Source: Candidatus Omnitrophota bacterium (lineage in GTDB: Bacteria; Omnitrophota; Gorgyraeia; Duberdicusellales; 4484-171). From it: 64,000 nt of DNA. Location: positions 13,877 to 77,876 of the forward strand of contig JALOCC010000005.1 in assembly GCA_023227945.1 (NCBI GenBank), given 5' to 3'. The position numbers were made by a program, and so were the translations under genes. Shown here piece by piece: positions 43,468-51,106 of the stretch (position 1 is the stretch's first letter; the number at the start of each line of letters is the position of its first letter). A model generated the notes under the pieces. It saw only the letters and a list, made by a program, of their open reading frames with translations, was not told where the DNA came from and did not search any database.

Positions 43468-44342
43468 TGACGGGCGCCAGCGGATTTGTCGGACGGCATC
43501 TTTTAGAAAAACTAATTAAAAAGGGAGTAAAAGTAAGATGTCTGGTCAGGAATAGGAATAAGGTTAATTTAACGAATCCTAACTTAGAAATTATTGAAGG
43601 TGATATTTTAGATCAACATATTATAGATAAAGCCACAGAAAACATTGATTTAGTAATTCATCTTGCAGCTGTAATAAAATCTTCAAATCCGGAGAGAATT
43701 AGAGAGGTAAATATTGGGGGTACGACAAAAATAATTTCAGCCTGCCGTAAGAATAAAGTAAAGAAAATAATCCATATTAGTTCTTTAGATGCCGCCTTAG
43801 GCATTACTAACCTTTACGGTACTACAAAAAAAATTAGCGAAGAAATTGTTAAGAAATCAGATATTAAGTATATAATATTAAGGCCATCATTAATATATGG
43901 AGAAGGCTCTAAAGATATAACTGCATTAGCGCGAATTGTTAAAAAATATCCTATAATTCCCATAATAGGCAATGGCAAATTGCAGCCGCTATATATTGAT
44001 GATTTTTGTGAACTGATAGTTAAAATGATTGATGGCGATGTGCAGGATAAGGTTTATTTTGTAGGAGGCAAAGAACAGCTTACCTTGGGACAATTAGCGG
44101 ATAAGATAGCAGCTTTAAATGGCAAAAAAATAATAAAAATTTATATACCATTAGAAATATTTTGGCTACCGCTCAAAATATTTAACATATTTTCGAGAAA
44201 TTCGCAGTTAAGTTATGATTCTTTAAAATTACTTAAGTTTAATAAAATCTGTGATATAGGCGAGGCAAAAAGAGATTTTAATTTTACACCGATGAGCATA
44301 GATGAGGGTTTGCGTTTAATGGCGCAATTAGGCTTTAATTGA
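43458..44342 (+). CDS. NAD-dependent epimerase/reductase (extended SDR)
   Basis: The 294-residue SDR has VTGASGFVGRHLLEKLIKKG, VRCLVRNRNKV, HLAAVIKSSNPE, ISSLDAALG and LYGTTKKISEE (Tyr-x-x-x-Lys), RPSLIYGEGSKD. The LVRN motif and overall pattern resemble HpnA-like/dihydroflavonol-reductase-type SDRs as well as sugar epimerases; the substrate could be a nucleotide sugar or a lipid. It is sandwiched between two radical SAM genes and overlaps the first, suggesting coupled function. Confidence 0.8.
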   Translation: MLLVTGASGFVGRHLLEKLIKKGVKVRCLVRNRNKVNLTNPNLEIIEGDILDQHIIDKATENIDLVIHLAAVIKSSNPERIREVNIGGTTKIISACRKNKVKKIIHISSLDAALGITNLYGTTKKISEEIVKKSDIKYIILRPSLIYGEGSKDITALARIVKKYPIIPIIGNGKLQPLYIDDFCELIVKMIDGDVQDKVYFVGGKEQLTLGQLADKIAALNGKKIIKIYIPLEIFWLPLKIFNIFSRNSQLSYDSLKLLKFNKICDIGEAKRDFNFTPMSIDEGLRLMAQLGFN

Positions 44343-44357
44343 ATTTAGCAGAAAATT

Positions 44358-45785
44358 ATGGCGAAGATATTACTTATTAATCCTTCCTGGCGGCCGACAT
44401 ATAAGAATATACTTGGTTCTATCGGCGTTCCTTTTTTCCCTGTCTTGGGTTTATCTACCATAGCAGCCGAAGCGAAAAATAAAGGACATAAAGTAGAAAT
44501 TCTAGACCTTTCATATAGAGAATATAATCCCGATTTGGTATACGAGCGCGTCAGAAATAACTCTTATGATATTGTTGGTTTTACCGGAACAACGCCTTTG
44601 TTTGCTCAGGTGATACAGCTTTCCAAGGGTATTAAGAAAATAAGTAAAAATATATTTACTATAGGTGGAGGCTCGCATTGTTCTGCTTTGCCTGAAAGGT
44701 CAGTAGAAGAGGCAGATTTAAATGCTGTTTGCGTAGGGGAAGGAGATTTTATATTAACTAAAATAGCAGATGGAATGCCTCTTTCAAAAATTCCCGGCTT
44801 AGTCTACAGAGACGTTAACGGACAAATTATCAGAAATCCAGCGAGTGAATGGATAGATGATTTAGACAAACTTCCTCTGCCTGCCTGGGATTTATTTGAT
44901 ATTAAAGAATATCTTCCTTATACTTCACGTTTATTGGGTAAACGACCGCCTGTCTGTTTTTTTGAAACTACGAGAGGCTGCTTATTCCAATGTGACTATT
45001 GCGCAAGCAAATTAACGAAAGGAAGAGGATTACGGAAAAAATCCGTAAACAGAGTAATTGAAGAAATACACTATATGAAATCTTTAGGTTTTAATGAATT
45101 TTTTATCTGTGATGATATATTTACAACCGATGTCGAACGTACAAAAGAAATTTCAAGAAGAATAATCAGTGAAAAAATAGATATGGCGTGGCAATGCCAA
45201 AACGGCATTCGTGTAGATTCAGGAGATGATGAGATGTTTAAGCTTATGCGTAAGGCCGGTTGCTATAAGGTTGCCTTTGGTTTTGAATCCGGAAATGATA
45301 AGGTGCTAAAGGAATTCGGCAAAGGTGGAAGGGCTTCAATTGAAAAAGCTTTTGCAACGGTAAAAATGGCGAGAAAAGCAAATATAGATGTATTTGGTTA
45401 CTTTATGATCGGCCTTTTAAACGACACGGAAGAAACCATGCGCGATACTATTGAATTTGGCAGAAGATTACAGCCGGACATATTAAAAATAAGCACCTGT
45501 ATCCCTTTCCCTGGTACAAAAATGTTTAACGAACTGAAAGAACGCAATCTTTTAAAAGTTTATGACTGGGAATGCTATAACATATACAGAGCACAGGATT
45601 TCTTCGAACATCCCAATCTTAAGTGGGAAACTGTCGAAAAATATTACAAGTTGGCATATAAGCGTATGATTTATACTAACCCTGGTTTTATCATGCGCCG
45701 GTTGATAAAGTCTATCAAGAGAGGAGAATTATTTTACGATATTTATTATTTTTTTAAATTTATGCTGGCAGGCGGAAAAATCTAA
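44358..45785 (+). CDS. B12-binding-domain radical SAM protein
   Basis: The 475-residue protein shows the cobalamin-domain pattern (FPVLGLSTIAAEAKNKGH, TIGGGSHCSALPERSV, VGEGDFILTKI), TTRGCLFQCDYCASK at about residues 201-215, ICDDIFTTD, FGFESGNDKVL and a C-terminal ISTCIPFPGTKMFNEL block. It is a standard member of the B12 radical SAM superfamily, with methyl transfer to an unactivated carbon as the commonest reaction. Substrate unknown. Confidence 0.9.
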   Translation: MAKILLINPSWRPTYKNILGSIGVPFFPVLGLSTIAAEAKNKGHKVEILDLSYREYNPDLVYERVRNNSYDIVGFTGTTPLFAQVIQLSKGIKKISKNIFTIGGGSHCSALPERSVEEADLNAVCVGEGDFILTKIADGMPLSKIPGLVYRDVNGQIIRNPASEWIDDLDKLPLPAWDLFDIKEYLPYTSRLLGKRPPVCFFETTRGCLFQCDYCASKLTKGRGLRKKSVNRVIEEIHYMKSLGFNEFFICDDIFTTDVERTKEISRRIISEKIDMAWQCQNGIRVDSGDDEMFKLMRKAGCYKVAFGFESGNDKVLKEFGKGGRASIEKAFATVKMARKANIDVFGYFMIGLLNDTEETMRDTIEFGRRLQPDILKISTCIPFPGTKMFNELKERNLLKVYDWECYNIYRAQDFFEHPNLKWETVEKYYKLAYKRMIYTNPGFIMRRLIKSIKRGELFYDIYYFFKFMLAGGKI

Positions 45786-45832
45786 TCATAAAATTAATTA
45801 TATATTGATAGTAAAATAAGGACTTTAATCGG

Positions 45833-46990
45833 ATGAAGAAAGTAAACTGGGACACTTTTAACAATGACGAGGAAATCATAACTTATTTGCGCAGTCTTTC
45901 TCGCTATAGAAATACTGCTTTTAAGTCAGCGTTTAGCCGGGGAAAATTCTTTTTTAAACTTTTATACTGCCGATTATTTAAAATCGATAAGCCCCTATTT
46001 ATTGTTTTGGTTACCAATAATAAATGTAATTTAAAATGCAGATATTGTTATGGAGATTATGGAAACCGCACCGACGATAAAGATTATTCTACGAAAGAAT
46101 TGTTAAAGTTGATAGATGAATTAAAAGAAATAGGAACTCAGCTGATTACAATGCATGGAGGAGAATCTTTGTTGCGTAAAGATATAGGTGAGATAATTAA
46201 TTACGCAAAACATAAAGGATTCTATATAAGTTTCAATACTAATGGTTACCTTGTTCCTAATAGAATAGCGGACTTAGAATGTCTAGATACCATGGTGTTT
46301 AGTTTAGATGGAATGGAAGAAAGTAATGATAAAAATAGAGGAAGGGGATGTTTTAAAAAAGTTATGGAAGCCATAAGTATAGCTCAGCAGAATAACATAC
46401 CCTGTGTTATCTCGGCAACCTTAACAAGGGATAATATGCAAGATATGGAATTTCTTGCAGAGTTGGGATTAATGAAAAATATCAGAATACAATACAGCAT
46501 ACTTTATAATTCGCCTGTTCTCAAAGACAAATGTTCCGATATGGTTATGTCTGATAAAGAAATTAGAGAAGTTGTCAGAAAGATATTATCCCTTAAAAAG
46601 AAAGGGCATCCAATTTATTATTCCGATAATGTTTTGGCGGCAGCGATTAACTGGCCCGTTCCTATCGATGAAAAACCATACTTTGCCACCAAGGATAAAG
46701 CAATATATAAAAACCATAAATTAGTATATTGTTATCATGGCAAATTAAAATACCAGATAGACGCTGACGGCCGCGTAATTACCTGCTGGGTCCATGATAA
46801 CGCCCATGCTCCTAACGTGAAAGAACTTGGCGTTGCGAAAGCAATAAAAAAGTGCCACAGTGACAATAATTGTAAGCATTGCGCTTTTTTAGCGAATAAC
46901 GAGCATAACGCGCTTATGCATTTGAGCCCCAGAAATATTTTGAATAATTTTTTTATCCAGGTTAGCGACGCTTTTAAAATAAAAAATTAA
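45833..46990 (+). CDS. Radical SAM protein with SPASM-like C-terminus
   Basis: The 385-residue protein has TNNKCNLKCRYCYGDYG (radical SAM cysteines at about residues 64-71), MHGGESLLRKDI, SFNTNGYLV, FSLDGMEESNDKNRG and C-terminal cysteines (LVYCYHG, RVITCWVHD, NNCKHCAFLANNEHNAL). The order resembles peptide/protein-modifying SPASM enzymes and HpnH-like proteins. RBS region AATAAGGAC precedes the ATG. Function unknown. Confidence 0.87.
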   Translation: MKKVNWDTFNNDEEIITYLRSLSRYRNTAFKSAFSRGKFFFKLLYCRLFKIDKPLFIVLVTNNKCNLKCRYCYGDYGNRTDDKDYSTKELLKLIDELKEIGTQLITMHGGESLLRKDIGEIINYAKHKGFYISFNTNGYLVPNRIADLECLDTMVFSLDGMEESNDKNRGRGCFKKVMEAISIAQQNNIPCVISATLTRDNMQDMEFLAELGLMKNIRIQYSILYNSPVLKDKCSDMVMSDKEIREVVRKILSLKKKGHPIYYSDNVLAAAINWPVPIDEKPYFATKDKAIYKNHKLVYCYHGKLKYQIDADGRVITCWVHDNAHAPNVKELGVAKAIKKCHSDNNCKHCAFLANNEHNALMHLSPRNILNNFFIQVSDAFKIKN

Positions 46991-47002
46991 TATATTAAAA
47001 AT

Positions 47003-47806
47003 ATGATTTATTATATTGTGATAGGTTCATCTAGGGGGTTGGGGTCGGCATTGGTTGAGGAATTGCTGAGGCAAGAGCATTGCCAGGTTATCGGGGTAGC
47101 CCGAACAACACTCAAAGACATAAAAGGTCACGAAAAATGGATAGCTTCAGGAAGGTATCGTCATGTCGAAGCGGATATATCTTCTTCTCGATGCCACCAG
47201 ATTCTAAGTTCTGTTGCCAGGAACTTATCCCCTAGCCCCATATGTATAATTTTCAATTCCGCACACATAGAAAAGGATATTAATCCAGATAATAAATCTA
47301 TTAATTATGTTGCTTTTGAGCGAGTAAACCGCGTAGGAATTGATGGTCTGGGAAATATTCTTTTTATTTTCCAGGAGCATTTATTAAGATACGGGGGGGT
47401 TTTTGTAGGTATTTCTTCTTTTTGGGGTACCATTCCCCCTCTTTTTTTACCATGGGTAGCTTATCCAGCTTCCAAAGCCTATTTAAATATAGCCCTACGC
47501 TGTCTTAGGGTGTGGTGGCGTGGACGCATTAAAGTATTGATTGTAAACATAGGTAACATTGGTAAAGACACTTCATTGCCTAAGTGGATAGTGCCGACCT
47601 ATTCTATGGCAGCCAGAAAAATTATTTATTCTCTCTCGATAAAGAAAATACCCAGGGTGATTAATTATCCCTTTTGGCACGCAGTAGTTTATCTATATAT
47701 TTTAAGATTTATTCCTGAAATATTTTATTTATGGATATTTAAATTATACTTTAGGTTCCAGCCACCCCAAAAGAAATCAGAGAAAAGTAACAAGATAGAT
47801 GTTTAA
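47003..47806 (+). CDS. Short-chain dehydrogenase/reductase (classical SDR)
   Basis: The 267-residue protein has the classical SDR start IGSSRGLGSALVEELL (GxxxGxG), FNSAHIEKD in the place of the NAG motif, GISSFWG with the catalytic serine and YPASKAYLNIALR (Tyr-x-x-x-Lys). The C-terminus contains hydrophobic aromatic stretches (AVVYLYILRFIPEIFYLWIF) that could attach it to the membrane, as in lipid-modifying reductases. The substrate may therefore be a lipid-linked intermediate. Confidence 0.85.
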   Translation: MIYYIVIGSSRGLGSALVEELLRQEHCQVIGVARTTLKDIKGHEKWIASGRYRHVEADISSSRCHQILSSVARNLSPSPICIIFNSAHIEKDINPDNKSINYVAFERVNRVGIDGLGNILFIFQEHLLRYGGVFVGISSFWGTIPPLFLPWVAYPASKAYLNIALRCLRVWWRGRIKVLIVNIGNIGKDTSLPKWIVPTYSMAARKIIYSLSIKKIPRVINYPFWHAVVYLYILRFIPEIFYLWIFKLYFRFQPPQKKSEKSNKIDV

Positions 47807-47885
47807 GGAATCCGAGAGAATAGAGTTCGGAACAAGGATAATATTATTAAGATGAGTTATGTTGCAACTAAAAAGGAGGAAGGCA

Positions 47886-48455
47886 ATGGATAAAGAGGTT
47901 GATTTGGAACATTTTAAGAATTTTAAATATGATGTAGTGATAAAAAAAAGAGGAAAAAAATTCGTTTTAGTTATTCCTGAATTAGGTATTATCGAAGAAG
48001 ATGATAATCTCGAAAAAGCATATCAAAGAGTAGAGGCCGGAAAAGAAAAACATTTTCAAAAAATTATACAGTTTGACTTACAGGATGAAATCGTGGAACC
48101 TAAAAAAGTAATAGCAGAGAAGCTGGATAGCAAAAAAATATTTATTACGAATATTGCTATTTTTGTAACTAAAGTCATAATAATTCTTTTTATAGCTACT
48201 TTAGCTGTGAATTTTATATCAGACCGTATAGGAAATATCACAAGTGTCTCCATAAGCCAATTTGTTAACGAGAAAGCGAAGAGTTGTTACAACAGATTGC
48301 ACGATATCCCGGATGAAAAAATTGAAAAAACAAAGCTTCAGGTGCGCAATGCGATAAAAAAGTTTAAACCGATTCTTAACGAGTTTAAGGTTTTACTGCA
48401 TGATGATGCTCAGCAAAACGCCGCTGCTGTTTCCCCGGGAAATAGCAATGAATAA
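47886..48455 (+). CDS. Hypothetical protein with one membrane helix
   Basis: I chose ATG 47886 because AAAAGGAGGA lies just upstream; ATG 47859 is possible but poorly placed. The 189-residue product has a basic N-terminal domain with alternating strands (DVVIKKRGKKFVLVIPELGI), a charged helix (LEKAYQRVEAGKEKHF), one membrane segment around residues 90-112 and a C-terminal lysine-rich part with possible coiled coil, ending in an alanine/asparagine-rich tail. I recognise no family. The shape suggests a small membrane anchor or accessory protein for the neighbouring radical SAM/SDR enzymes. Confidence 0.65.
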   Translation: MDKEVDLEHFKNFKYDVVIKKRGKKFVLVIPELGIIEEDDNLEKAYQRVEAGKEKHFQKIIQFDLQDEIVEPKKVIAEKLDSKKIFITNIAIFVTKVIIILFIATLAVNFISDRIGNITSVSISQFVNEKAKSCYNRLHDIPDEKIEKTKLQVRNAIKKFKPILNEFKVLLHDDAQQNAAAVSPGNSNE

Positions 48456-48488
48456 GTAATTATAAATTAAAGCCGATACTTCAAAGTT

Positions 48489-50042
48489 ATGATTTTAATT
48501 AATTCATCGCCAAAAGATGCTTTAAAAATATTCCAGCCGTTTTTACCCATATTTGTGCCGGTAGGCATTGGATGTTTACTTTCTGCTGCCGAAAAAGAAA
48601 AGATCGCGGTTAAATACATAGACGAGCAGGTAGAGGATGACACTTTGGCTTTAGTAGAAAAATATACCAAAGAAATGCAACCGCCATATATCTTTGGTTT
48701 TAGTGTTTTAACCGCCGCGTTTAAGGAAGCGCTTTTTATATCTCGTGAATTAAAAAAAAGATATCCCGATTCTTTTATAGTATTCGGCGGCGTTCATCCG
48801 ACCGCAATGCCGCAAGAAGTATTGTGGCATAAACACATAGATATTGTTATAACCGGAGAGGGCGAGAAAACGTTAATTGAACTATATAAACATATCAAAA
48901 ACAAAAAAGAATTTACGCACCTGGAAAATATTTCTTTTAGAAATAATGGCAGTATTGTTAATAATAAACGCGCTTTCAAATTGGATAATCTTGATACTTA
49001 TCCGAAGTTTCCCTATCATCTTTTTTCTACTAAAAAATATGATTTAGGCTTTGTCTTAAGTTCTCGAGGTTGTCCTTATGAATGTATCTTTTGCAGTAAT
49101 CGCGTTACAACCGGCAGACAATATAGGTATAGGTCAGCCGGAGTTATCGTTGAAGACTTGGAAATGTTATATAGGCAATATAATAAAAGGTCGATACTAT
49201 TTTTGGACGACAACTTCTTGGTAAATAAAGAAAGGATATATTTGCTCATAGATGAAATAAAAAAGAAAGGATTAGATAAAAAAATGATATTTAATTTCCA
49301 GGCCAGAGGAGATAATGTTAATTACGGAATTTTAAAAGATTTACATGATTGCGGATTCAAAAGTATTTTTTTTGGTATAGAAACTTCTAACGAAGAAATT
49401 ATGAAGATAATCAAAAAGAATGAAACGGTTACTCAGTGTGTAGATGCTGCCAAGCTGGCGAAGAAAATCGGTTTTCATGTGAGCGCGACATTCATTTACG
49501 GTTTACCTAAAGAGACCCGTGAAGATAGGTTAAATTGTGTTAAATTAAGCAAAGAGATAGGTTTAGATATGGTTAGGTATAATAATGCAACCCCTTATCC
49601 GGGAACGGAGTTGTATGAGCTTGCAAAGAAAGAAGGCCGCCTGAACGTCCAGGGTGTATATGAGAATTTTAATTCCGTATCTACGTTTATTGAAAACCCT
49701 TTTAAAAAAATACCTTTTTCTTATGTTCCGCAGTGCTCTAGCGAAGAAGAAATCCGCAGAGATATATTGTTCAGCTATTTTAGTTATTACCTTGACTGGC
49801 GAAGGATTAAACAGATATTTGCAAGGCCTGATTTAGGTGTTGGATGGTTTAATGCCGGCAGTAATTTGATGGAATTTTTAAAGAAATTACCTTCGCTTGT
49901 CTTTTTGGGCGCAATGATTATAAGTAAATTCTGCCAATTGTTTTACTTTATAGTTTTAAGAAAAAATACGCGTATTTCTTTAAAATGTTTTTTTAAAGTT
50001 TTCGACGGTCTTTTGTGCAAAGAAGTCGAAAGTAATCCTTAA
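48489..50042 (+). CDS. B12-binding-domain radical SAM protein, paralogue of 23950-25458
   Basis: The 517-residue protein has VPVGIGCLLSAAEKEKI and VFGGVHPTAMPQEVLWH in the cobalamin-domain part, SSRGCPYECIFCSNR at about residues 193-207, FLDDNFLVNKERIY, and FIYGLPKETREDRL. The sequence follows 23950-25458 in motif order and spacing through to NNATPYPGTELYELA and the C-terminal FKKIPFSYVPQCSSEEEIR, equivalent to the FKWVLPYYPKGSTQQD region there. Two paralogues 23 kb apart in one locus suggest two related substrates. Confidence 0.9.
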   Translation: MILINSSPKDALKIFQPFLPIFVPVGIGCLLSAAEKEKIAVKYIDEQVEDDTLALVEKYTKEMQPPYIFGFSVLTAAFKEALFISRELKKRYPDSFIVFGGVHPTAMPQEVLWHKHIDIVITGEGEKTLIELYKHIKNKKEFTHLENISFRNNGSIVNNKRAFKLDNLDTYPKFPYHLFSTKKYDLGFVLSSRGCPYECIFCSNRVTTGRQYRYRSAGVIVEDLEMLYRQYNKRSILFLDDNFLVNKERIYLLIDEIKKKGLDKKMIFNFQARGDNVNYGILKDLHDCGFKSIFFGIETSNEEIMKIIKKNETVTQCVDAAKLAKKIGFHVSATFIYGLPKETREDRLNCVKLSKEIGLDMVRYNNATPYPGTELYELAKKEGRLNVQGVYENFNSVSTFIENPFKKIPFSYVPQCSSEEEIRRDILFSYFSYYLDWRRIKQIFARPDLGVGWFNAGSNLMEFLKKLPSLVFLGAMIISKFCQLFYFIVLRKNTRISLKCFFKVFDGLLCKEVESNP

Positions 50043-50056
50043 CCGGCCCAAGCCTT

Positions 50057-50581
50057 ATGAGCGTTTTTATTTTTAGCTTACTTTTAACCGTAACTGCTTT
50101 TGTTGCTCACTTCATCGTCTGGAAAATCCGCCCGCCTGTGCATCAGAAAAGTGTACTGATATTTATATTTAGCGCGATTTTACTTGTTGGTTTGGGCCTT
50201 TTGTCTAACTTCAGGCAGTATATAAATCTTTTAGGAGTGAAAGCCCCGCAGGAATTGTATGAATATTTTCAAATTTGTATTTTTTTTATTTCTATAAGTC
50301 TTGCTTACATGGTTACATATTCTGCGCTTGAAGCGGATAGCCCATCCCTCGTTATGATTATGACTATAGCGAATTCGGGAAACGAAGGGTTAACGCAAAA
50401 AAATTTTGAAAAAAAAATAAATAATGATAGTTTAATAATGCCAAGATTAAAAGATATTTTAAGTGAAAAATTAGCATATCTTGACGGCGATATATATAAA
50501 CTCACTTCTAAAGGACACATTATCGCGCGCATATTTATAACTTACAGAAAGATAGTAAAGAGAGAAAGAAAGGGCGGATAA
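50057..50581 (+). CDS. Small membrane protein with predicted winged-helix tail, first of a pair
   Basis: The 174-residue protein has four hydrophobic segments (about residues 3-20, 33-52, 72-92 and a shorter one near 94-104), then a soluble part: LVMIMTIANSGNEGLTQKNF, IMPRLKDILSEKLAYLDGD and IYKLTSKGHIIARIF. The order helix, helix-turn-helix, then a strand pair with L..DG..Y.LT.KG is that of winged-helix domains of the MarR/PadR sort. It is directly followed (no gap) by a second gene of identical length and similar layout. I know no named function; see the findings. Confidence 0.65.
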   Translation: MSVFIFSLLLTVTAFVAHFIVWKIRPPVHQKSVLIFIFSAILLVGLGLLSNFRQYINLLGVKAPQELYEYFQICIFFISISLAYMVTYSALEADSPSLVMIMTIANSGNEGLTQKNFEKKINNDSLIMPRLKDILSEKLAYLDGDIYKLTSKGHIIARIFITYRKIVKRERKGG

Positions 50582-51106
50582 ATGATGTACTTACATGTAT
50601 TTTCACCCATTGGTGCATTATGTATAAATGTGTTAGCCCAGGTATGTTATTGCCGCTTTATTTCAAATAAACACCTGCTTAAATCTCTTTTTTTTGGTTT
50701 TTTCTGCGGAATATCGGGGTTAATTCTTGCTGAGGTTTGGTATGCGGGGAAATCTTCATTAGCTGTTTTTCAAAATGTTCCTCTCATACTTATAAATATA
50801 TCCAGTTATTGCGCCCTTGGTTATTGCTATTTTCATTTTGTAAATTTAAGTGAGACAGCACGTAGAATAAGGATAATAAGTGAATTGGAAAATGCAAAGG
50901 CCGGTCTTTCGGCGCAAGAAATTTTAGAACGCTATAATGCGCAGGAAATAATAGAAAAAAGATTAGGCAGGCTTTTGAAAAGTAATCAGGTAATCTGCAC
51001 CAACGGCCGATATTATGTAGGTAAGCCTTTCATGCTATTTGCGTCAAAGGTTGTTGTTTTCTTAAAATTATTTATATTGGGCAAAAAAAGCGAATTTGAT
51101 GAGTAG
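50582..51106 (+). CDS. Small membrane protein with predicted winged-helix tail, second of a pair
   Basis: Also 174 residues. Three to four N-terminal hydrophobic segments (about residues 5-22, 31-50, 60-85) are followed by a cytosolic part: ISELENAKAGLSAQEILERY, IIEKRLGRLLKSNQVICTNGRYYV, again like a winged helix with the wing at TNGRYYV. A last hydrophobic stretch (FASKVVVFLKLFIL) follows. Sequence similarity with the preceding protein is low despite the same plan. It overlaps the YfhO-like gene at 51099 by eight bases. Confidence 0.65.
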   Translation: MMYLHVFSPIGALCINVLAQVCYCRFISNKHLLKSLFFGFFCGISGLILAEVWYAGKSSLAVFQNVPLILINISSYCALGYCYFHFVNLSETARRIRIISELENAKAGLSAQEILERYNAQEIIEKRLGRLLKSNQVICTNGRYYVGKPFMLFASKVVVFLKLFILGKKSEFDE

